A stretch of DNA of 64,000 nucleotides from Alteromonas abrolhosensis (GCF_001953635.1 NZ_MEJH01000003.1:1081287-1145286), one strand, 5' to 3'. Counted from the stretch's first letter, positions 20,287 through 30,214 are shown. Made by a program: numbers and translations. The notes: generated from the sequence alone by a model not told the origin.

Positions 20287-21147
20287 TCAGAGCTTGTTTA
20301 GTTTTAACGAATCCGCGTCAAAGGTCGCGCTATTCAAGCTACTGACTATTTCATCGACAATATTGTCTAGAATGTCTACCGGAAGGGCATAGCGTTGTCC
20401 AAGCTGAACACGCTGAGTGTCGTTAAGTCTCTCATCAAAGGCTTCAGCCACACCATACCAAACATAAGCAAGACGATAATTATCGACATCCAGTCCCATG
20501 GACGCGAGCGAATAGAAGATGCTGACATCAATATCGTCGCTATCCGTATATAAACTTAGCGCGCGATATAAGGTTTCGATAGTGCGCTTCTGATCTGTTT
20601 TGATTTGAACGGATGCCAATGCGACCAACAATTTAGGGTCGCTTACTCGGTTGCTGGCAGCGTAGCGCTCAAAGCGATGAAAAGCCTCTTTGTCGTTATA
20701 ACGTGTCCAGTGGTAGTACGAGAGATAAGGGTCAAGGGAGTCTTTTGTTTCGCGGCTTAAGCGCTTAATTTCACGCTGAGCAGTAATGACGCCTTTTAAT
20801 CTCGTCGCTTCTTTACCTTTGCGTTTAACGTGTTCGATGTGCTGCACTTCTTCAACACAGGTTAAATATTCTTCGAAGTTTAGCAGGAGAGGGTACTTAT
20901 AAGCGTCGTCTTTTGAGTCTTGGTTGTAGTAACGCAGGCGAATAATCTCAGCACGCTCGCCGCGACAACGGGCATCCAAACTCAAATCTAGGCAAATCTC
21001 GCTGTGAGTTTCACAAATTTCACTGATAGTTGGTTCAAACAGATCGCCACAACCAGTGAGACTAGCTGATACTAACAGCCACAGCGTTGCTATACGGCCT
21101 TTTGTTGGAAACTTACTAAATAAACTCTCTGATGTAGGGGTTTTCAT
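20287..21147 (-). CDS. DUF2989-type lipoprotein
   Basis: Function unknown. The mature part contains a Cys-rich start (ICETHSEICLDLSLDARCR) that I recognise as typical of the DUF2989 proteins of Alteromonadales and Vibrionales. It is followed by helical, TPR-like sequence. With the start at 21147 the protein has 286 residues and a lipoprotein signal with LTGC and lipidated Cys33, so it should be attached to a membrane in the periplasm. Upstream in-frame starts (ATG at 21180, GTG at 21231) cannot be excluded, but they give unusually long signal N-regions. None has a strong ribosome-binding site. It is convergent with msrB. Confidence 0.75.
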   Translation of the reverse strand: MKTPTSESLFSKFPTKGRIATLWLLVSASLTGCGDLFEPTISEICETHSEICLDLSLDARCRGERAEIIRLRYYNQDSKDDAYKYPLLLNFEEYLTCVEEVQHIEHVKRKGKEATRLKGVITAQREIKRLSRETKDSLDPYLSYYHWTRYNDKEAFHRFERYAASNRVSDPKLLVALASVQIKTDQKRTIETLYRALSLYTDSDDIDVSIFYSLASMGLDVDNYRLAYVWYGVAEAFDERLNDTQRVQLGQRYALPVDILDNIVDEIVSSLNSATFDADSLKLNKL

Positions 21148-21363
21148 AGAGGTTTTGAAACTTATCAACAATTTGGTCATCCTTGCTTGTTTATTTAAGA
21201 TACTGCTCGTCACCGTCAGGCGAAAACTCACCTAGTGTACCCTAAAAATAATAAAAAGCTGACGCGTAATTAGGATTTGTTGAAAGCAATTGTGCCAGTT
21301 AATAAGTGGTCGCGCTTGCAACAACGACAACACCGTTAAATTAATATCGATGAAGGCAGAAGC

Positions 21364-22809
21364 ATGAATCAACAGTTTGAGCAGGAATTACAGAGCAGCT
21401 GGCAAGAGCGTCAGGAATACGCAGAAATGATGTTGCCCCTTATTGGTAAATTGTACCGCAATAAGGCAGTTGAAATTTCAGTTTATGGACGCTCGCTACT
21501 GAACGCCAGTGCTATTGATGTTATTAAAGCGCACCGCAAAGTGCGTCTGCACGAAGGTATTAAGCTACGTCTACGCGAAAGCTTTCCAATTTTAGAAGCC
21601 CTGAGCAACATGAAGCTTGCTCCGGCTCAAATTGATATTGGGAAATTAGCTTTTGATTTTCACTACGGTTCTGCGGTCGACAACAACGACCTTACGGCCT
21701 ACCTTAACGAAAAACTAAACGACGTTGCCGACAAAGAGGACGATCAGAAACCTCAGGACGTTGTACTATATGGTTTTGGCCGTATAGGTCGTTTACTTGC
21801 TCGCTTACTTATTGAGCGTCAAGGTAAAAACAACAAGCTTCGCTTACGTGCCGTAGTGGTTCGTGGCGGGCGCGATGGCGACCTAGAAAAGCGCGCAAGC
21901 TTACTGCGCCGCGATTCAGTGCATGGGCCGTTCAACGGCAGCATCACAGTTGATCACGAACGTAACGCGCTAAAAGCAAACGGTTCGTACATTCAAGTCA
22001 TTTATGCCAACAGCCCAGATGAAGTGGATTACACTCAATATGGTATCGATAACGCCATCATCGTTGATAACACAGGTATTTGGCGTGACCGCGATGGCCT
22101 TGGTCTTCACCTTAAAGCTAAAGGTGCAGCGAAAGCTATTCTTACTGCGCCAGGTAAAGGTGATATTAAGAACATCGTACACGGTGTAAACGACGAAGAA
22201 GTAACACCTGAAGATACTATCGTGTCTGCAGCAAGCTGTACCACTAACGCGATAACGCCAGTGCTAAAAGCGCTAGACGAGGAATATGGAATCGAAAACG
22301 GTCACGTTGAAACCGTTCACTCTTACACCAACGACCAAAACCTTATTGATAACTATCACAAAGGTGACCGTCGTGGACGCAGTGCACCACTTAATATGGT
22401 TATTACCGAAACGGGCGCAGCGAAGGCGGTTGCTAAGGCGTACCCGAAATTAGCGGGTAAACTTACCGGTAACGCTATTCGCGTGCCTACGCCTAACGTA
22501 TCGCTAGCGATTTTGAATCTAAACCTTAAAACGTCAGTGGACCGCATTGCAGTTAACGAGTTCTTGCGCGATACCGCGTTATTCTCGAAACTTCAGCACC
22601 AAATTGACTACACGGCAAGTAAAGAGATTGTGTCTACAGACTTAGTTGGCTCTCGCGCGGCGTCTGTGATTGACTCTCAGGCAACTATCGCTGCAGACAA
22701 CCGCTTGACGCTGTATGTGTGGTACGACAATGAGTTTGGTTATAGCTGTCAGGTGCTACGCGTAGTTCGTGACATGGCAGGACTAAGCTTCCCTACGTTG
22801 CCGCTGTAA
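21364..22809 (+). CDS. Long-form glyceraldehyde-3-phosphate dehydrogenase
   Basis: A second GAPDH of 481 residues, about 150 longer than GapA. Residues 1-132 form an extra helical N-terminal region with no match to GapA. The Rossmann motif YGFGRIGR follows at 136-143 and the catalytic Cys292 lies in SAASCTTNAITPV. The C-terminal YVWYDNEFGYSCQV is conserved. The position that in GapA holds the NAD-selecting Asp (AINDLL) reads VVRGG here, with no acidic residue, so NADP use is plausible. Similar long GAPDHs occur in pseudomonads and marine gammaproteobacteria and may serve gluconeogenesis; that role is inferred. It has its own terminator. Confidence 0.9.
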   Translation: MNQQFEQELQSSWQERQEYAEMMLPLIGKLYRNKAVEISVYGRSLLNASAIDVIKAHRKVRLHEGIKLRLRESFPILEALSNMKLAPAQIDIGKLAFDFHYGSAVDNNDLTAYLNEKLNDVADKEDDQKPQDVVLYGFGRIGRLLARLLIERQGKNNKLRLRAVVVRGGRDGDLEKRASLLRRDSVHGPFNGSITVDHERNALKANGSYIQVIYANSPDEVDYTQYGIDNAIIVDNTGIWRDRDGLGLHLKAKGAAKAILTAPGKGDIKNIVHGVNDEEVTPEDTIVSAASCTTNAITPVLKALDEEYGIENGHVETVHSYTNDQNLIDNYHKGDRRGRSAPLNMVITETGAAKAVAKAYPKLAGKLTGNAIRVPTPNVSLAILNLNLKTSVDRIAVNEFLRDTALFSKLQHQIDYTASKEIVSTDLVGSRAASVIDSQATIAADNRLTLYVWYDNEFGYSCQVLRVVRDMAGLSFPTLPL

Positions 22810-22834
22810 GCAACACGCATAACAAGAAGCTGTA

Positions 22835-22865
22835 CAAAAAACCGACCTAAGTGGTCGGTTTTTTG
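22835..22865 (+). terminator. Rho-independent terminator of the long GAPDH gene
   Basis: A stem AAAAAACCGACC/GGTCGGTTTTTT with a five-base loop, 26 bases after the stop codon. Confidence 0.9.
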
Positions 22866-22977
22866 ATGGTGTAAACATTTTGTATACTTTCGATAGTACA
22901 AAACCCGCTGAGTGCGTGGAATTTGTGTTTACGTCTATGCTAAATTAGCGCTCAAATAATGAGGAAAACGACAGTCT

Positions 22978-24117
22978 ATGCATATTTCCAGTCAATTCGA
23001 CAGCGGTAACATTGAAGTAGTTAGCGCACAATCACCTGACGATATTCGTCTAGCCATCCCTAATGACAACCAATCTGAATTTGCACAGTGGTTCCATTTC
23101 CGTTTAGTAGGCGAAACTTTTGTTACGCACACAATGACGATTGGTAACTTGGCAAAATCAGCGTATCCAGAAGGTTGGAAGGGATATAACGTTTTAGCGT
23201 CTTACGACCGTCAAACATGGTTTAGAATTCCTAGCGAATTTGACGGTGACAACCTTACGTTTTCACTAACACTAGAGCAGCCTAGCGTTTACTTTGCGTA
23301 TTTCATTCCCTACAGCTATGAACGTCATCTCGATCTTGTACACGACGCGCAAATGTCATTACTGTGCGAGCATAGATTTTTAGGCCTTACTTTGGATGGC
23401 CGTGATATGTCTATGCTGGTTATAGGTGAAGAAACACCAGAAAAGAAAAAAGTATGGATCACGGCACGTCAACATCCTGGTGAAACTATGGCTGAGTGGT
23501 GTGCCGAAGGTATTATTTATCGTCTACTTGACGAGCAAGATGGCTTGGCGCGACAGTTGCTTGATAACGCCGTATTTTACATCGTACCGAATATGAACCC
23601 AGACGGCAGCGCACGCGGTCATCTGCGTACTAACGCTGTAGGCACCAATCTTAACCGCGAATGGGGGACACCATCGAAAGAAAAAAGCCCAGAAGTACTT
23701 TACGTACTTAACGCAATGAGCGAAATTGGTGTAGACATGTATCTTGATTTGCACGGTGATGAGGCATTGCCGTACAACTTTGTAGCAGGAAGTGAAGGTA
23801 ACCCTAGCTATAATGACACTATCAAAATGCTTGAAAACACCTTTAAAGATGCGTTATTAAATGCGACGCCTGAATTCCAAGACGAGTTTGGCTACGACAA
23901 AGACGAGCCGGGCAAGGCTAACCTTACCGTGGCGTCAAATGCGGTAGGCGAGAAGTTCAAATGTATGGCATACACCGTAGAAATGCCGTTTAAAGATAAC
24001 GCTGATGTGCCAGACGACATTTATGGTTGGTCGGTACAACGCAGCCGTCAGTTAGGTGAAGATTTGCTAATTGGTGTTAATGCGGTTGTTAAGAAGCTGA
24101 AAGCATCAGAGCAATAA
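22978..24117 (+). CDS. M14-family zinc carboxypeptidase, cytosolic type
   Basis: Predicted metallocarboxypeptidase of 379 residues related to the cytosolic carboxypeptidase (CCP/AGBL-like) branch of M14. A beta-rich N-terminal domain (residues 1-125) precedes the catalytic domain. The zinc ligands are His and Glu of ARQHPGETMAEW (near residue 165) and the His of DLHGDE (near 260); the catalytic Glu is probably the one in AYTVEMPFKDN (near 345). No signal peptide is present, so it acts in the cytoplasm. The natural substrate is not known. GAGGAAAAC precedes the ATG. Confidence 0.88.
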   Translation: MHISSQFDSGNIEVVSAQSPDDIRLAIPNDNQSEFAQWFHFRLVGETFVTHTMTIGNLAKSAYPEGWKGYNVLASYDRQTWFRIPSEFDGDNLTFSLTLEQPSVYFAYFIPYSYERHLDLVHDAQMSLLCEHRFLGLTLDGRDMSMLVIGEETPEKKKVWITARQHPGETMAEWCAEGIIYRLLDEQDGLARQLLDNAVFYIVPNMNPDGSARGHLRTNAVGTNLNREWGTPSKEKSPEVLYVLNAMSEIGVDMYLDLHGDEALPYNFVAGSEGNPSYNDTIKMLENTFKDALLNATPEFQDEFGYDKDEPGKANLTVASNAVGEKFKCMAYTVEMPFKDNADVPDDIYGWSVQRSRQLGEDLLIGVNAVVKKLKASEQ

Positions 24118-24148
24118 AATAAGAATCAGGAAGTGAAAACTTCCGCAT

Positions 24149-24180
24149 AAAAGGCCTCGACAAAAAGAGGCCTTTTAATT
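24149..24180 (+). terminator. Hairpin terminator of the carboxypeptidase gene
   Basis: A 10-bp stem AAAAGGCCTC/GAGGCCTTTT with an eight-base loop, then AATTATT. The T-run is short. Confidence 0.75.
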
Positions 24181-24226
24181 ATTAAAATAAAACAACAATT
24201 AAACATAATAAAAAAGGGGAATAACG

Positions 24227-25885
24227 TTGGAAGGGTTATATGGTTTTCTGACAATGCTCGATGGTTTCTTAGGGGGCGCGTTCTGGTTTCCTTATGTACT
24301 GTTAGGCGTCGGTCTTTTCTTCACGATTTATCTTAAATTTCCGCAAATTCGTTTTTTTAAGCACGCTTGGCAGGTTGTTACCGGTAAGTTTGATAAAGAG
24401 AGCGATCCCGGCGACACCACGCACTTTCGAGCGCTAACTACCGCACTGTCTGGTACTGTTGGTACAGGTAACATCTCGGGCGTTGCTTTCGCTATTTTCC
24501 TTGGTGGTCCTGCTGCACTGTTTTGGATGTGGGTGACGGCTTTCTTAGGTATGACGACTAAGTTTGTTGAGGTTACCCTATCGCATAAATACCGTGTGAA
24601 AACTGAAGACGGCACCATGGCCGGTGGCCCCATGTATTACATGGACCGTCGCCTAAACATGAAGTGGTTAGCGGTTGCATTTGCTGTTGCAACGGTAGTC
24701 AGTTCATTTGGTACAGGGAACCTTCCTCAAAGTAACGGTATTGCGCAAAGTATTGAAGCCACTTTTGGTTTCGAACCGTGGATAGTAGGCAGTGTACTGG
24801 GTATTCTTCTTGCCCTGGTCATTCTTGGTGGTATCCAACGCATTGCAGCGTTTACAGCGCGTGTTGTTCCTGTGATGGCAGTTATCTATCTTATCGGTGC
24901 GCTTGCCGTTATCTTTGCTAATTTAGACAACATTGGCCCATCGTTTTCTGCTGTTATCGGTGATGCATTTACAGGTTCAGCTGCTGCAGGTGGTTTCTTG
25001 GGGGCTTCGTTAGCTTATGCATTTAACCGTGGCGTTAACCGCGGCCTGTTTTCAAACGAAGCGGGTCAAGGTTCTGCACCTATCGCTCACGCTGCAGCAA
25101 AAACTAAAGAGCCTGCGTCAGAAGGTATGGTGTCACTGCTTGAACCTTTCATCGACACTATTCTAATCTGTACCGTTACTGGTTTAGTTATTTTGTCGTC
25201 TGGCGTGTGGAAAGAAAAACATGAAAATGTCTTCGATCGTTCAGACATGTACTTTGTTGCAGGTCAATACGACGATTCGAACCAAGACGATGTAAACAAG
25301 CTATACGGTTACCTCAATGAAATTGAAGGTAACAATGTACAGCCGTACACTGGCTCTATTACCGTTGTTAACGGCACGGCTGTGAGCGATGGTTTTACTC
25401 TGCTTAACGCTAGGTCTGTAGCAGAAGACGTGAAGTATGCGGTAGGCAGTGAAGACTTGTTCACCGGTACGCTTAAAATTGTCGACGGAAAGCCTGTTAA
25501 AGAGAATCTTGAAGTAAGCGGTAAGTCGCTGGTTCACTCAGCTGCGCTCACCACTATTGCCTTCACTCGTGGTTTCTTTGGCGACTTTGGTCAATATATC
25601 GTGTCGATTGGCCTTATGCTGTTTGCGTTCTCAACCGCCATCGCCTGGTCTTATTATGGTGACCGCGCTATGACATACCTGTTTGGACCTCGTTCGGTAA
25701 TGCCGTATCGCGTTATCTACGTAGCAGGGTTTGTTTGGGCGGCATTCTCTGACACCACGTTAGTTTGGGCACTTTCTGCCGTGGCTATCGTAGTAATGAC
25801 CTTGCCAAACCTGTTCGGTATCATGTTGCTTTGTAAAGAGATGAAAGAAACGGTTAACGACTACTGGTCTAGACATAAAAATTAA
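24227..25885 (+). CDS. AGCS-family sodium:alanine/glycine symporter
   Basis: Inner-membrane transporter that imports small neutral amino acids with sodium. The family signature is clear: [47 protein letters not shown], and [20 protein letters not shown]. The hydrophobic segments fit about 10-11 membrane helices. The start is TTG at 24227 with a strong AGGGGA; an in-frame ATG at 24254 would remove nine residues. At 552 residues it is longer than typical AGCS proteins because of a hydrophilic insert of about 100 residues between two late helices (roughly residues 335-435). Amino-acid specificity is not determined. Confidence 0.92.
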   Translation: MEGLYGFLTMLDGFLGGAFWFPYVLLGVGLFFTIYLKFPQIRFFKHAWQVVTGKFDKESDPGDTTHFRALTTALSGTVGTGNISGVAFAIFLGGPAALFWMWVTAFLGMTTKFVEVTLSHKYRVKTEDGTMAGGPMYYMDRRLNMKWLAVAFAVATVVSSFGTGNLPQSNGIAQSIEATFGFEPWIVGSVLGILLALVILGGIQRIAAFTARVVPVMAVIYLIGALAVIFANLDNIGPSFSAVIGDAFTGSAAAGGFLGASLAYAFNRGVNRGLFSNEAGQGSAPIAHAAAKTKEPASEGMVSLLEPFIDTILICTVTGLVILSSGVWKEKHENVFDRSDMYFVAGQYDDSNQDDVNKLYGYLNEIEGNNVQPYTGSITVVNGTAVSDGFTLLNARSVAEDVKYAVGSEDLFTGTLKIVDGKPVKENLEVSGKSLVHSAALTTIAFTRGFFGDFGQYIVSIGLMLFAFSTAIAWSYYGDRAMTYLFGPRSVMPYRVIYVAGFVWAAFSDTTLVWALSAVAIVVMTLPNLFGIMLLCKEMKETVNDYWSRHKN

Positions 25886-25955
25886 GGTGATAGTGCCTAC
25901 AGCATTGCCCCTTCTTGAGTTTCACTGAAGGGAAATGCAACTTGGCTATAAGGTA

Positions 25956-26010
25956 AAAATGCGTAGCGGTGAACTTTGTATAAAAGTTAACACCCTGCGC
26001 ATTTTTGTTT
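25956..26010 (+). terminator. Imperfect hairpin terminator after the symporter gene
   Basis: Long imperfect stem: AAAATGCG...GGTGAACTTT pairs with AAAGTTAACACC...CGCATTTT and is followed by TTTTGTTTT. Confidence 0.65.
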
Positions 26011-26150
26011 TATGGCGATAGGGTTAATCCACAGAATCGACTTCATTGTTGTGATGAACTTAAGTATGATACCCGTCCGCGTATAAATGCTCACTCGTTC
26101 AATGGCGTGTTGTGCATTTCCATTTCGCACCCAATAAATAGGAGCAACAT

Positions 26151-26477
26151 ATGGCATTAGTTGACTGTCCTTCATGTAATAAGAAAACGTCTGACAAAGC
26201 GAAGACGTGTCCTCACTGCGACTTTAAAATCGGTGATGCGACTTCTGAAGATATTGAACGCAAACAAAGCTTACAAAGATTTAAAAAGTTAGCCAGTATC
26301 CAGAACCAATCCCTTCTTGCTATGCTGATATTCGTTGCGAGTTTTGGCTTCATGTATTGGGGCGGAACACGCCCAGGTGATTTGCAACATAATTTAGCTA
26401 TTTTGGGCGCAGTGGTTGGCTTTGTTTGGTACTTAGTAAACCGCGCGCGTATTGTTTACATAAAGCGTTTTTCCTAA
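26151..26477 (+). CDS. Zinc-ribbon membrane protein
   Basis: A 108-residue protein of unknown function. The N terminus carries a CPSC-N14-CPHC zinc ribbon (residues 6-24). Two hydrophobic segments at about 56-72 and 83-99 should span the membrane. An AGGAG ribosome-binding site precedes the ATG. It directly abuts yeaC, whose ATG follows its stop, so the two are co-transcribed with the DUF349 gene. Confidence 0.85.
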   Translation: MALVDCPSCNKKTSDKAKTCPHCDFKIGDATSEDIERKQSLQRFKKLASIQNQSLLAMLIFVASFGFMYWGGTRPGDLQHNLAILGAVVGFVWYLVNRARIVYIKRFS

Positions 26478-26771
26478 ATGAATATAGAAGCACTTTTAGC
26501 CAGCATGACGCCGGAGATTTACGAGCGTCTGCGTCAGGCTGTTGAAACAGGTAAGTGGCCAGATGGCACGCCTTTAAACGAAGAGCAAAAAGCAAGCAGT
26601 ATGCAGGCTGTTATGCTGTATCAAGCAAAAATAGAAAAGTCCTCTGAGCATATGACAGTAGGCGAGAGCGGCGAAATTGTACATAAAAGCAAAGCCGACT
26701 TTAAACGCTCGTTACGCGATGAGCAGGATGATAAAAATACAATAGCGCGGTTTAAACAGGATGATATTTAG
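26478..26771 (+). CDS. yeaC: YeaC-like DUF1315 protein
   Basis: A 97-residue soluble protein of unknown function, clearly homologous to E. coli YeaC: MTPEIYERLRQAVETGKWPDGTPL and LNEEQK...AVMLYQAKIEKSSEHMT follow the same pattern. In E. coli yeaC lies in the yeaA(msrB)-gapA-yeaD region, which is also represented in this window. It starts immediately after the zinc-ribbon gene stop and overlaps the next gene by 11 bases, indicating an operon. Confidence 0.9.
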   Translation: MNIEALLASMTPEIYERLRQAVETGKWPDGTPLNEEQKASSMQAVMLYQAKIEKSSEHMTVGESGEIVHKSKADFKRSLRDEQDDKNTIARFKQDDI

Positions 26772-29703
26772 TCGTATATTTGCGCCTTCACACCAAAGCC
26801 CAAAGCCTGAAAAACGGATGCAGGCAATCGAGAGTCTTTCTCCCGACAAGGCACAGGAAAAAACAATTCTTCACGAACTGGCATTTAATGATGAAGATGC
26901 AAATGTCAGTTTAGCAGCACTCGAAAAGCTAAATAGCTTTGTACTGTGGCTTAAAATGTCACAAATTGCCAAGCAATCTCGCGTTAAAAAAGCGGCGGAG
27001 AAAAAGGTAAACGCCGCCTTATTGGGAGAGGGTGATGTCACGCTTTCTCGTCAAGAGGTATTCTCTTTTTTAACTGAAACCGCTAACGCTGACCTAGTGG
27101 TACAGCTAGTTCCGCAAATGTTGAAAAAAGAGCCTACACTTTTACACGATGATGCCCTAGCTAACGCGCTAATCGAAAAAGTAGCGAAGCCATCTTTTAC
27201 TCAGTTTGTCTTTTTGGAGGGCGCGAGTACCCAGCTGCAAACCCAGCTAATAAACGCCCATTCAGACGTATCAGATTTACATAAACTTGCTAAGAAAGTG
27301 TCAGATGATGCGCTTACAACGCAAATTAATGCACGTATTGACGCTATCAAAGAAGCAGCTAAGCGCCCAGTGGAGCTTAAAAAACAGCTCACTCTGGGAC
27401 TTTCAAAATATCAGGCTTTGCTCGACAAGTCAGATGTAGAAACCATTGATGAAAAGCGCAATGAGCTTGAGGCCGAATTAACCGGGCTGTTTGCTCAAAT
27501 TGACTTACTCACTTCAGAAGAACAAGCTGAATATGAAGAAAAGCGCGCCCGTATAGGTGAGCAGCTTGAGCGATACTTAAGCCGTATCCGCCCGGCATGG
27601 GAAGAAAAGCAACAAGCGTCGCAACGTGCCAATACTAAAGCCTTGTGCGAGCAGCAGTTAACACACGCCAAAGACCAGGTTTCCTGGCTGTACAACAACC
27701 GGCTTTGTGAAGCTACGCTTGCTGACGTTGCAACGGTTAATGAAAGCGTTCGCGGTGTTGAAGCCACCCTTGAGCAGCTAGCCCGTTTAGATGATGAGTC
27801 AGCCACTGATAAACGAATTACACAGATTAAACGCTCTGTTGACGAGCTAAACGAACAGCTTGATCGCTTCTCTATGCAGCAGCAATACGGTCAAAAGCTA
27901 CTAATTAAACTTCAGTTGCTTGAGGATATTGCCACAAAGATTGTAGGGATAAGTGATAGCGAATCGAAAGAGAGTACTCGTGATGTAAGCACTGAAGAAG
28001 CTAGCGCATCGGCTGAAGATTCGAGTCAAATAAACGGTGGCGAAGAAGCACAAAATAGCAGCGTAGTGGATCTTAAAGCGGAATTTGATGAAGCGCGTCA
28101 AGCATACAAGGCGCTCAGCCGCGAAATCGATGCTGTGCCAAAGGCACTGTCTAAGCGATTTAATGCCGCCACAAGTAGTGTAAATGCCAAAGAACGAGCG
28201 CAGAAATCCAAGGAAAATGAGCAAGTTAAGTACGTTAGGAAGCACATTAGTGTCATCGACAACTTAATTGCTCAGGGTAAGTTTCGCGTTGCAATATCTA
28301 AGTTTACGAAGCTTCAGGAAAGTTATTCTGCGCTGCCAGATTCAGCGAAAAAGTATGTGGAAAAGCGCTTTGAAAAAACGGCTGGTGATGTGTCGCGCCT
28401 AGAAGGCTGGCAAGATTATCTTGCGGCGCCGCGTAAACCAGCGCTTGTGGAAGAAGCAATTGCGCTGGCAAATGCCGATGTCGATAACATAAAGCAGAGA
28501 AGTGAAGCTATTAAGTACCTGCGCAAGCAATGGTTATCATTAACGCCTTCATCGTCTAATGGTGAAGAAAGCAGCGAAGATAAGTTGTTACAACAGCAAT
28601 TCGATGATGCCCTTGAAAAAGCGTTTGAACCTTGTAGAGCTCATTATGCAAAGCTAGACGAACAACGCGCTGCTGCGCGTGAACAGCGCATGTCGGTTAT
28701 CGCTACGGTCAAGGCAATGGACATTAACATGCCCGAAGCCGAGTTAGTGAAGGTATTCGATAGAGCGTCTAAGCAGTGGCACAGTGCAGGTCAGGTAGAA
28801 CGCGAAATATATGAACAACTGAAGCAAGAATGGAAGGCGGTTTCATCGCCAATTCAGGCTAAAGTGAATCAATGGCAAAGCGATAATCAAGCACAAAAAC
28901 GTGAGCTAGTTGCTCAGGCTCAGCAGCTTTCGGTAGAAGAAGATGTAACTGAAGCTGCCGACAAAGCGCAGCAGTTGCAGAGCCAATGGAAACAAATTGG
29001 CCACGCAGGTAAACGTGAAGAGAGTAAGTTGTGGGCTCAGTTTAAAGCTGCAAACGACAACGTATTTGAGCGTTTAAAAGCCGAACGGAAAGTACAGAAC
29101 AATGCGTTTAATGCGTTAGTAGATTCGCTACTTAAGCAAGTAGAAGCTGTTGACATTAACAGCGATGATACCGCGTTCAGTCAATCAATAGGTGACATAC
29201 GTGCTAAGTTAACCGACTTGCCAAAAGCGCAGCGGACAAAAGTTGAAAGAAACATTGATGCTCTTGAAAGCAAGCGCGTTGCGCAAGCTAAAAGTGCACA
29301 ATCGCAAGCGCGATTAGCACGGGCTCAGGCACTTATTTCGCTACTACAGCTTAGTGTGGGCGAAGGCAGTGGCGATGAGCAGGCTTTGGCGGAAACGCTA
29401 GGGAAGCGCTGGGCAAGTGTACTAGGTCAGTCTAACGGCAGCGCAGCGGGACAACATGACAGACAATGGTTAACGGTAGCATTAGAAGTAGCAACAGGTA
29501 TGCCTAGCCCAGAAGCAGATGCTTCTACACGCTCTAGCGTACAGCTACAGATGATGACCGCTAAACTGGAAAAAGGCGAAGCGGCAACGGCTTCAGACAT
29601 TCTTGCGGACTGGTTGTCGTACGACTCGATAAGCGAAGCCGACAATCACCTGCTTCAACGGGTTGTTGCGGTCATCGATGCTCACCCTGAAATTGTTGCT
29701 TAA
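26761..29703 (+). CDS. Large DUF349-repeat coiled-coil protein
   Basis: A 980-residue cytoplasmic protein with several DUF349 repeats in the C-terminal two thirds (for example QSQWKQIGHAGKREESKLWAQF). Long charged helical stretches around residues 200-380 and 440-620 predict coiled coil. There is no signal peptide or enzyme motif. DUF349 proteins are widespread but not understood. The acidic, Ser-rich linker near residue 400-440 looks disordered. It overlaps yeaC by 11 bases, and a 72-residue gene follows 12 bases after it. Confidence 0.85.
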   Translation: MIFSRIFAPSHQSPKPEKRMQAIESLSPDKAQEKTILHELAFNDEDANVSLAALEKLNSFVLWLKMSQIAKQSRVKKAAEKKVNAALLGEGDVTLSRQEVFSFLTETANADLVVQLVPQMLKKEPTLLHDDALANALIEKVAKPSFTQFVFLEGASTQLQTQLINAHSDVSDLHKLAKKVSDDALTTQINARIDAIKEAAKRPVELKKQLTLGLSKYQALLDKSDVETIDEKRNELEAELTGLFAQIDLLTSEEQAEYEEKRARIGEQLERYLSRIRPAWEEKQQASQRANTKALCEQQLTHAKDQVSWLYNNRLCEATLADVATVNESVRGVEATLEQLARLDDESATDKRITQIKRSVDELNEQLDRFSMQQQYGQKLLIKLQLLEDIATKIVGISDSESKESTRDVSTEEASASAEDSSQINGGEEAQNSSVVDLKAEFDEARQAYKALSREIDAVPKALSKRFNAATSSVNAKERAQKSKENEQVKYVRKHISVIDNLIAQGKFRVAISKFTKLQESYSALPDSAKKYVEKRFEKTAGDVSRLEGWQDYLAAPRKPALVEEAIALANADVDNIKQRSEAIKYLRKQWLSLTPSSSNGEESSEDKLLQQQFDDALEKAFEPCRAHYAKLDEQRAAAREQRMSVIATVKAMDINMPEAELVKVFDRASKQWHSAGQVEREIYEQLKQEWKAVSSPIQAKVNQWQSDNQAQKRELVAQAQQLSVEEDVTEAADKAQQLQSQWKQIGHAGKREESKLWAQFKAANDNVFERLKAERKVQNNAFNALVDSLLKQVEAVDINSDDTAFSQSIGDIRAKLTDLPKAQRTKVERNIDALESKRVAQAKSAQSQARLARAQALISLLQLSVGEGSGDEQALAETLGKRWASVLGQSNGSAAGQHDRQWLTVALEVATGMPSPEADASTRSSVQLQMMTAKLEKGEAATASDILADWLSYDSISEADNHLLQRVVAVIDAHPEIVA

Positions 29704-29715
29704 ACGGAAACCTAA

Positions 29716-29934
29716 ATGGAAAACAGTGTTGAGTTTCAATTTGAAACAGAAATGTCTGCGTATCGGTTTTTAAATACCGTTAAGCATATTGATGCTGAAG
29801 GGCTACGAGTGAAGTTTGGGCGTACTGATCATCACGTAAGCGTAAAATACCGTTATAGCCTAGGTGAGTTTGATTCGACGCTATCTACACTTGACGATCT
29901 TGCCCGTGAGTTAGGTGGTGAGGAAGTGTCTTAG
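29716..29934 (+). CDS. Small conserved-type hypothetical protein
   Basis: A 72-residue soluble protein that I do not recognise. It starts 12 bases after the DUF349 gene stop and ends before a strong terminator, so it is the last gene of that operon. The mixture of beta-like segments (VEFQFETEMSAYRFLN, HHVSVKYRYSL) and a C-terminal helix suggests a small folded domain rather than chance translation. Confidence 0.7.
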   Translation: MENSVEFQFETEMSAYRFLNTVKHIDAEGLRVKFGRTDHHVSVKYRYSLGEFDSTLSTLDDLARELGGEEVS

Positions 29935-29971
29935 CTAACGTGAAAAAGCTAACCAATTCAGCGATATATAC

Positions 29972-30007
29972 AAAAAAGGGCCAGACAATTGTCTGACCCT
30001 TTTTTTA
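29972..30007. terminator. Bidirectional terminator
   Basis: A near-perfect stem AGGGCCAGAC/GTCTGACCCT with an AATT loop is flanked by A6 and T7. It serves the yeaC/DUF349 operon and the convergent small lipoprotein gene. Confidence 0.9.
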
Positions 30008-30019
30008 ATAAAAACGTGA

Positions 30020-30214
30020 TTAACAGTCTTTATCTTCAGCGTCTACGCCTTCTTTCACATCTTCACAAGCGTCTTCAACGGCATTACCTGCATCGGTAAC
30101 GATCTCGTCTAGTTCTTCGCCTGCGTCTTCCGCTTCACCGTCACCACAAGCTGCTAGTGATAGTGCAAATGCTGATGCTACTAGTACCTTTGATAAGTTT
30201 TTAAATGAAAACAT
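30020..30214 (-). CDS. Small acidic lipoprotein
   Basis: A 64-residue protein with a lipoprotein signal (LSLAAC, lipidated Cys23). The mature part is very acidic and includes two further Cys residues, which could form a disulfide. Function unknown; the style resembles entericidin-like small stress lipoproteins. A strong AAGGAG precedes the ATG. It follows ytjA by 38 bases on the same strand, so the two are probably one operon behind the sigma-54-like site at 30473-30488. Confidence 0.8.
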   Translation of the reverse strand: MFSFKNLSKVLVASAFALSLAACGDGEAEDAGEELDEIVTDAGNAVEDACEDVKEGVDAEDKDC

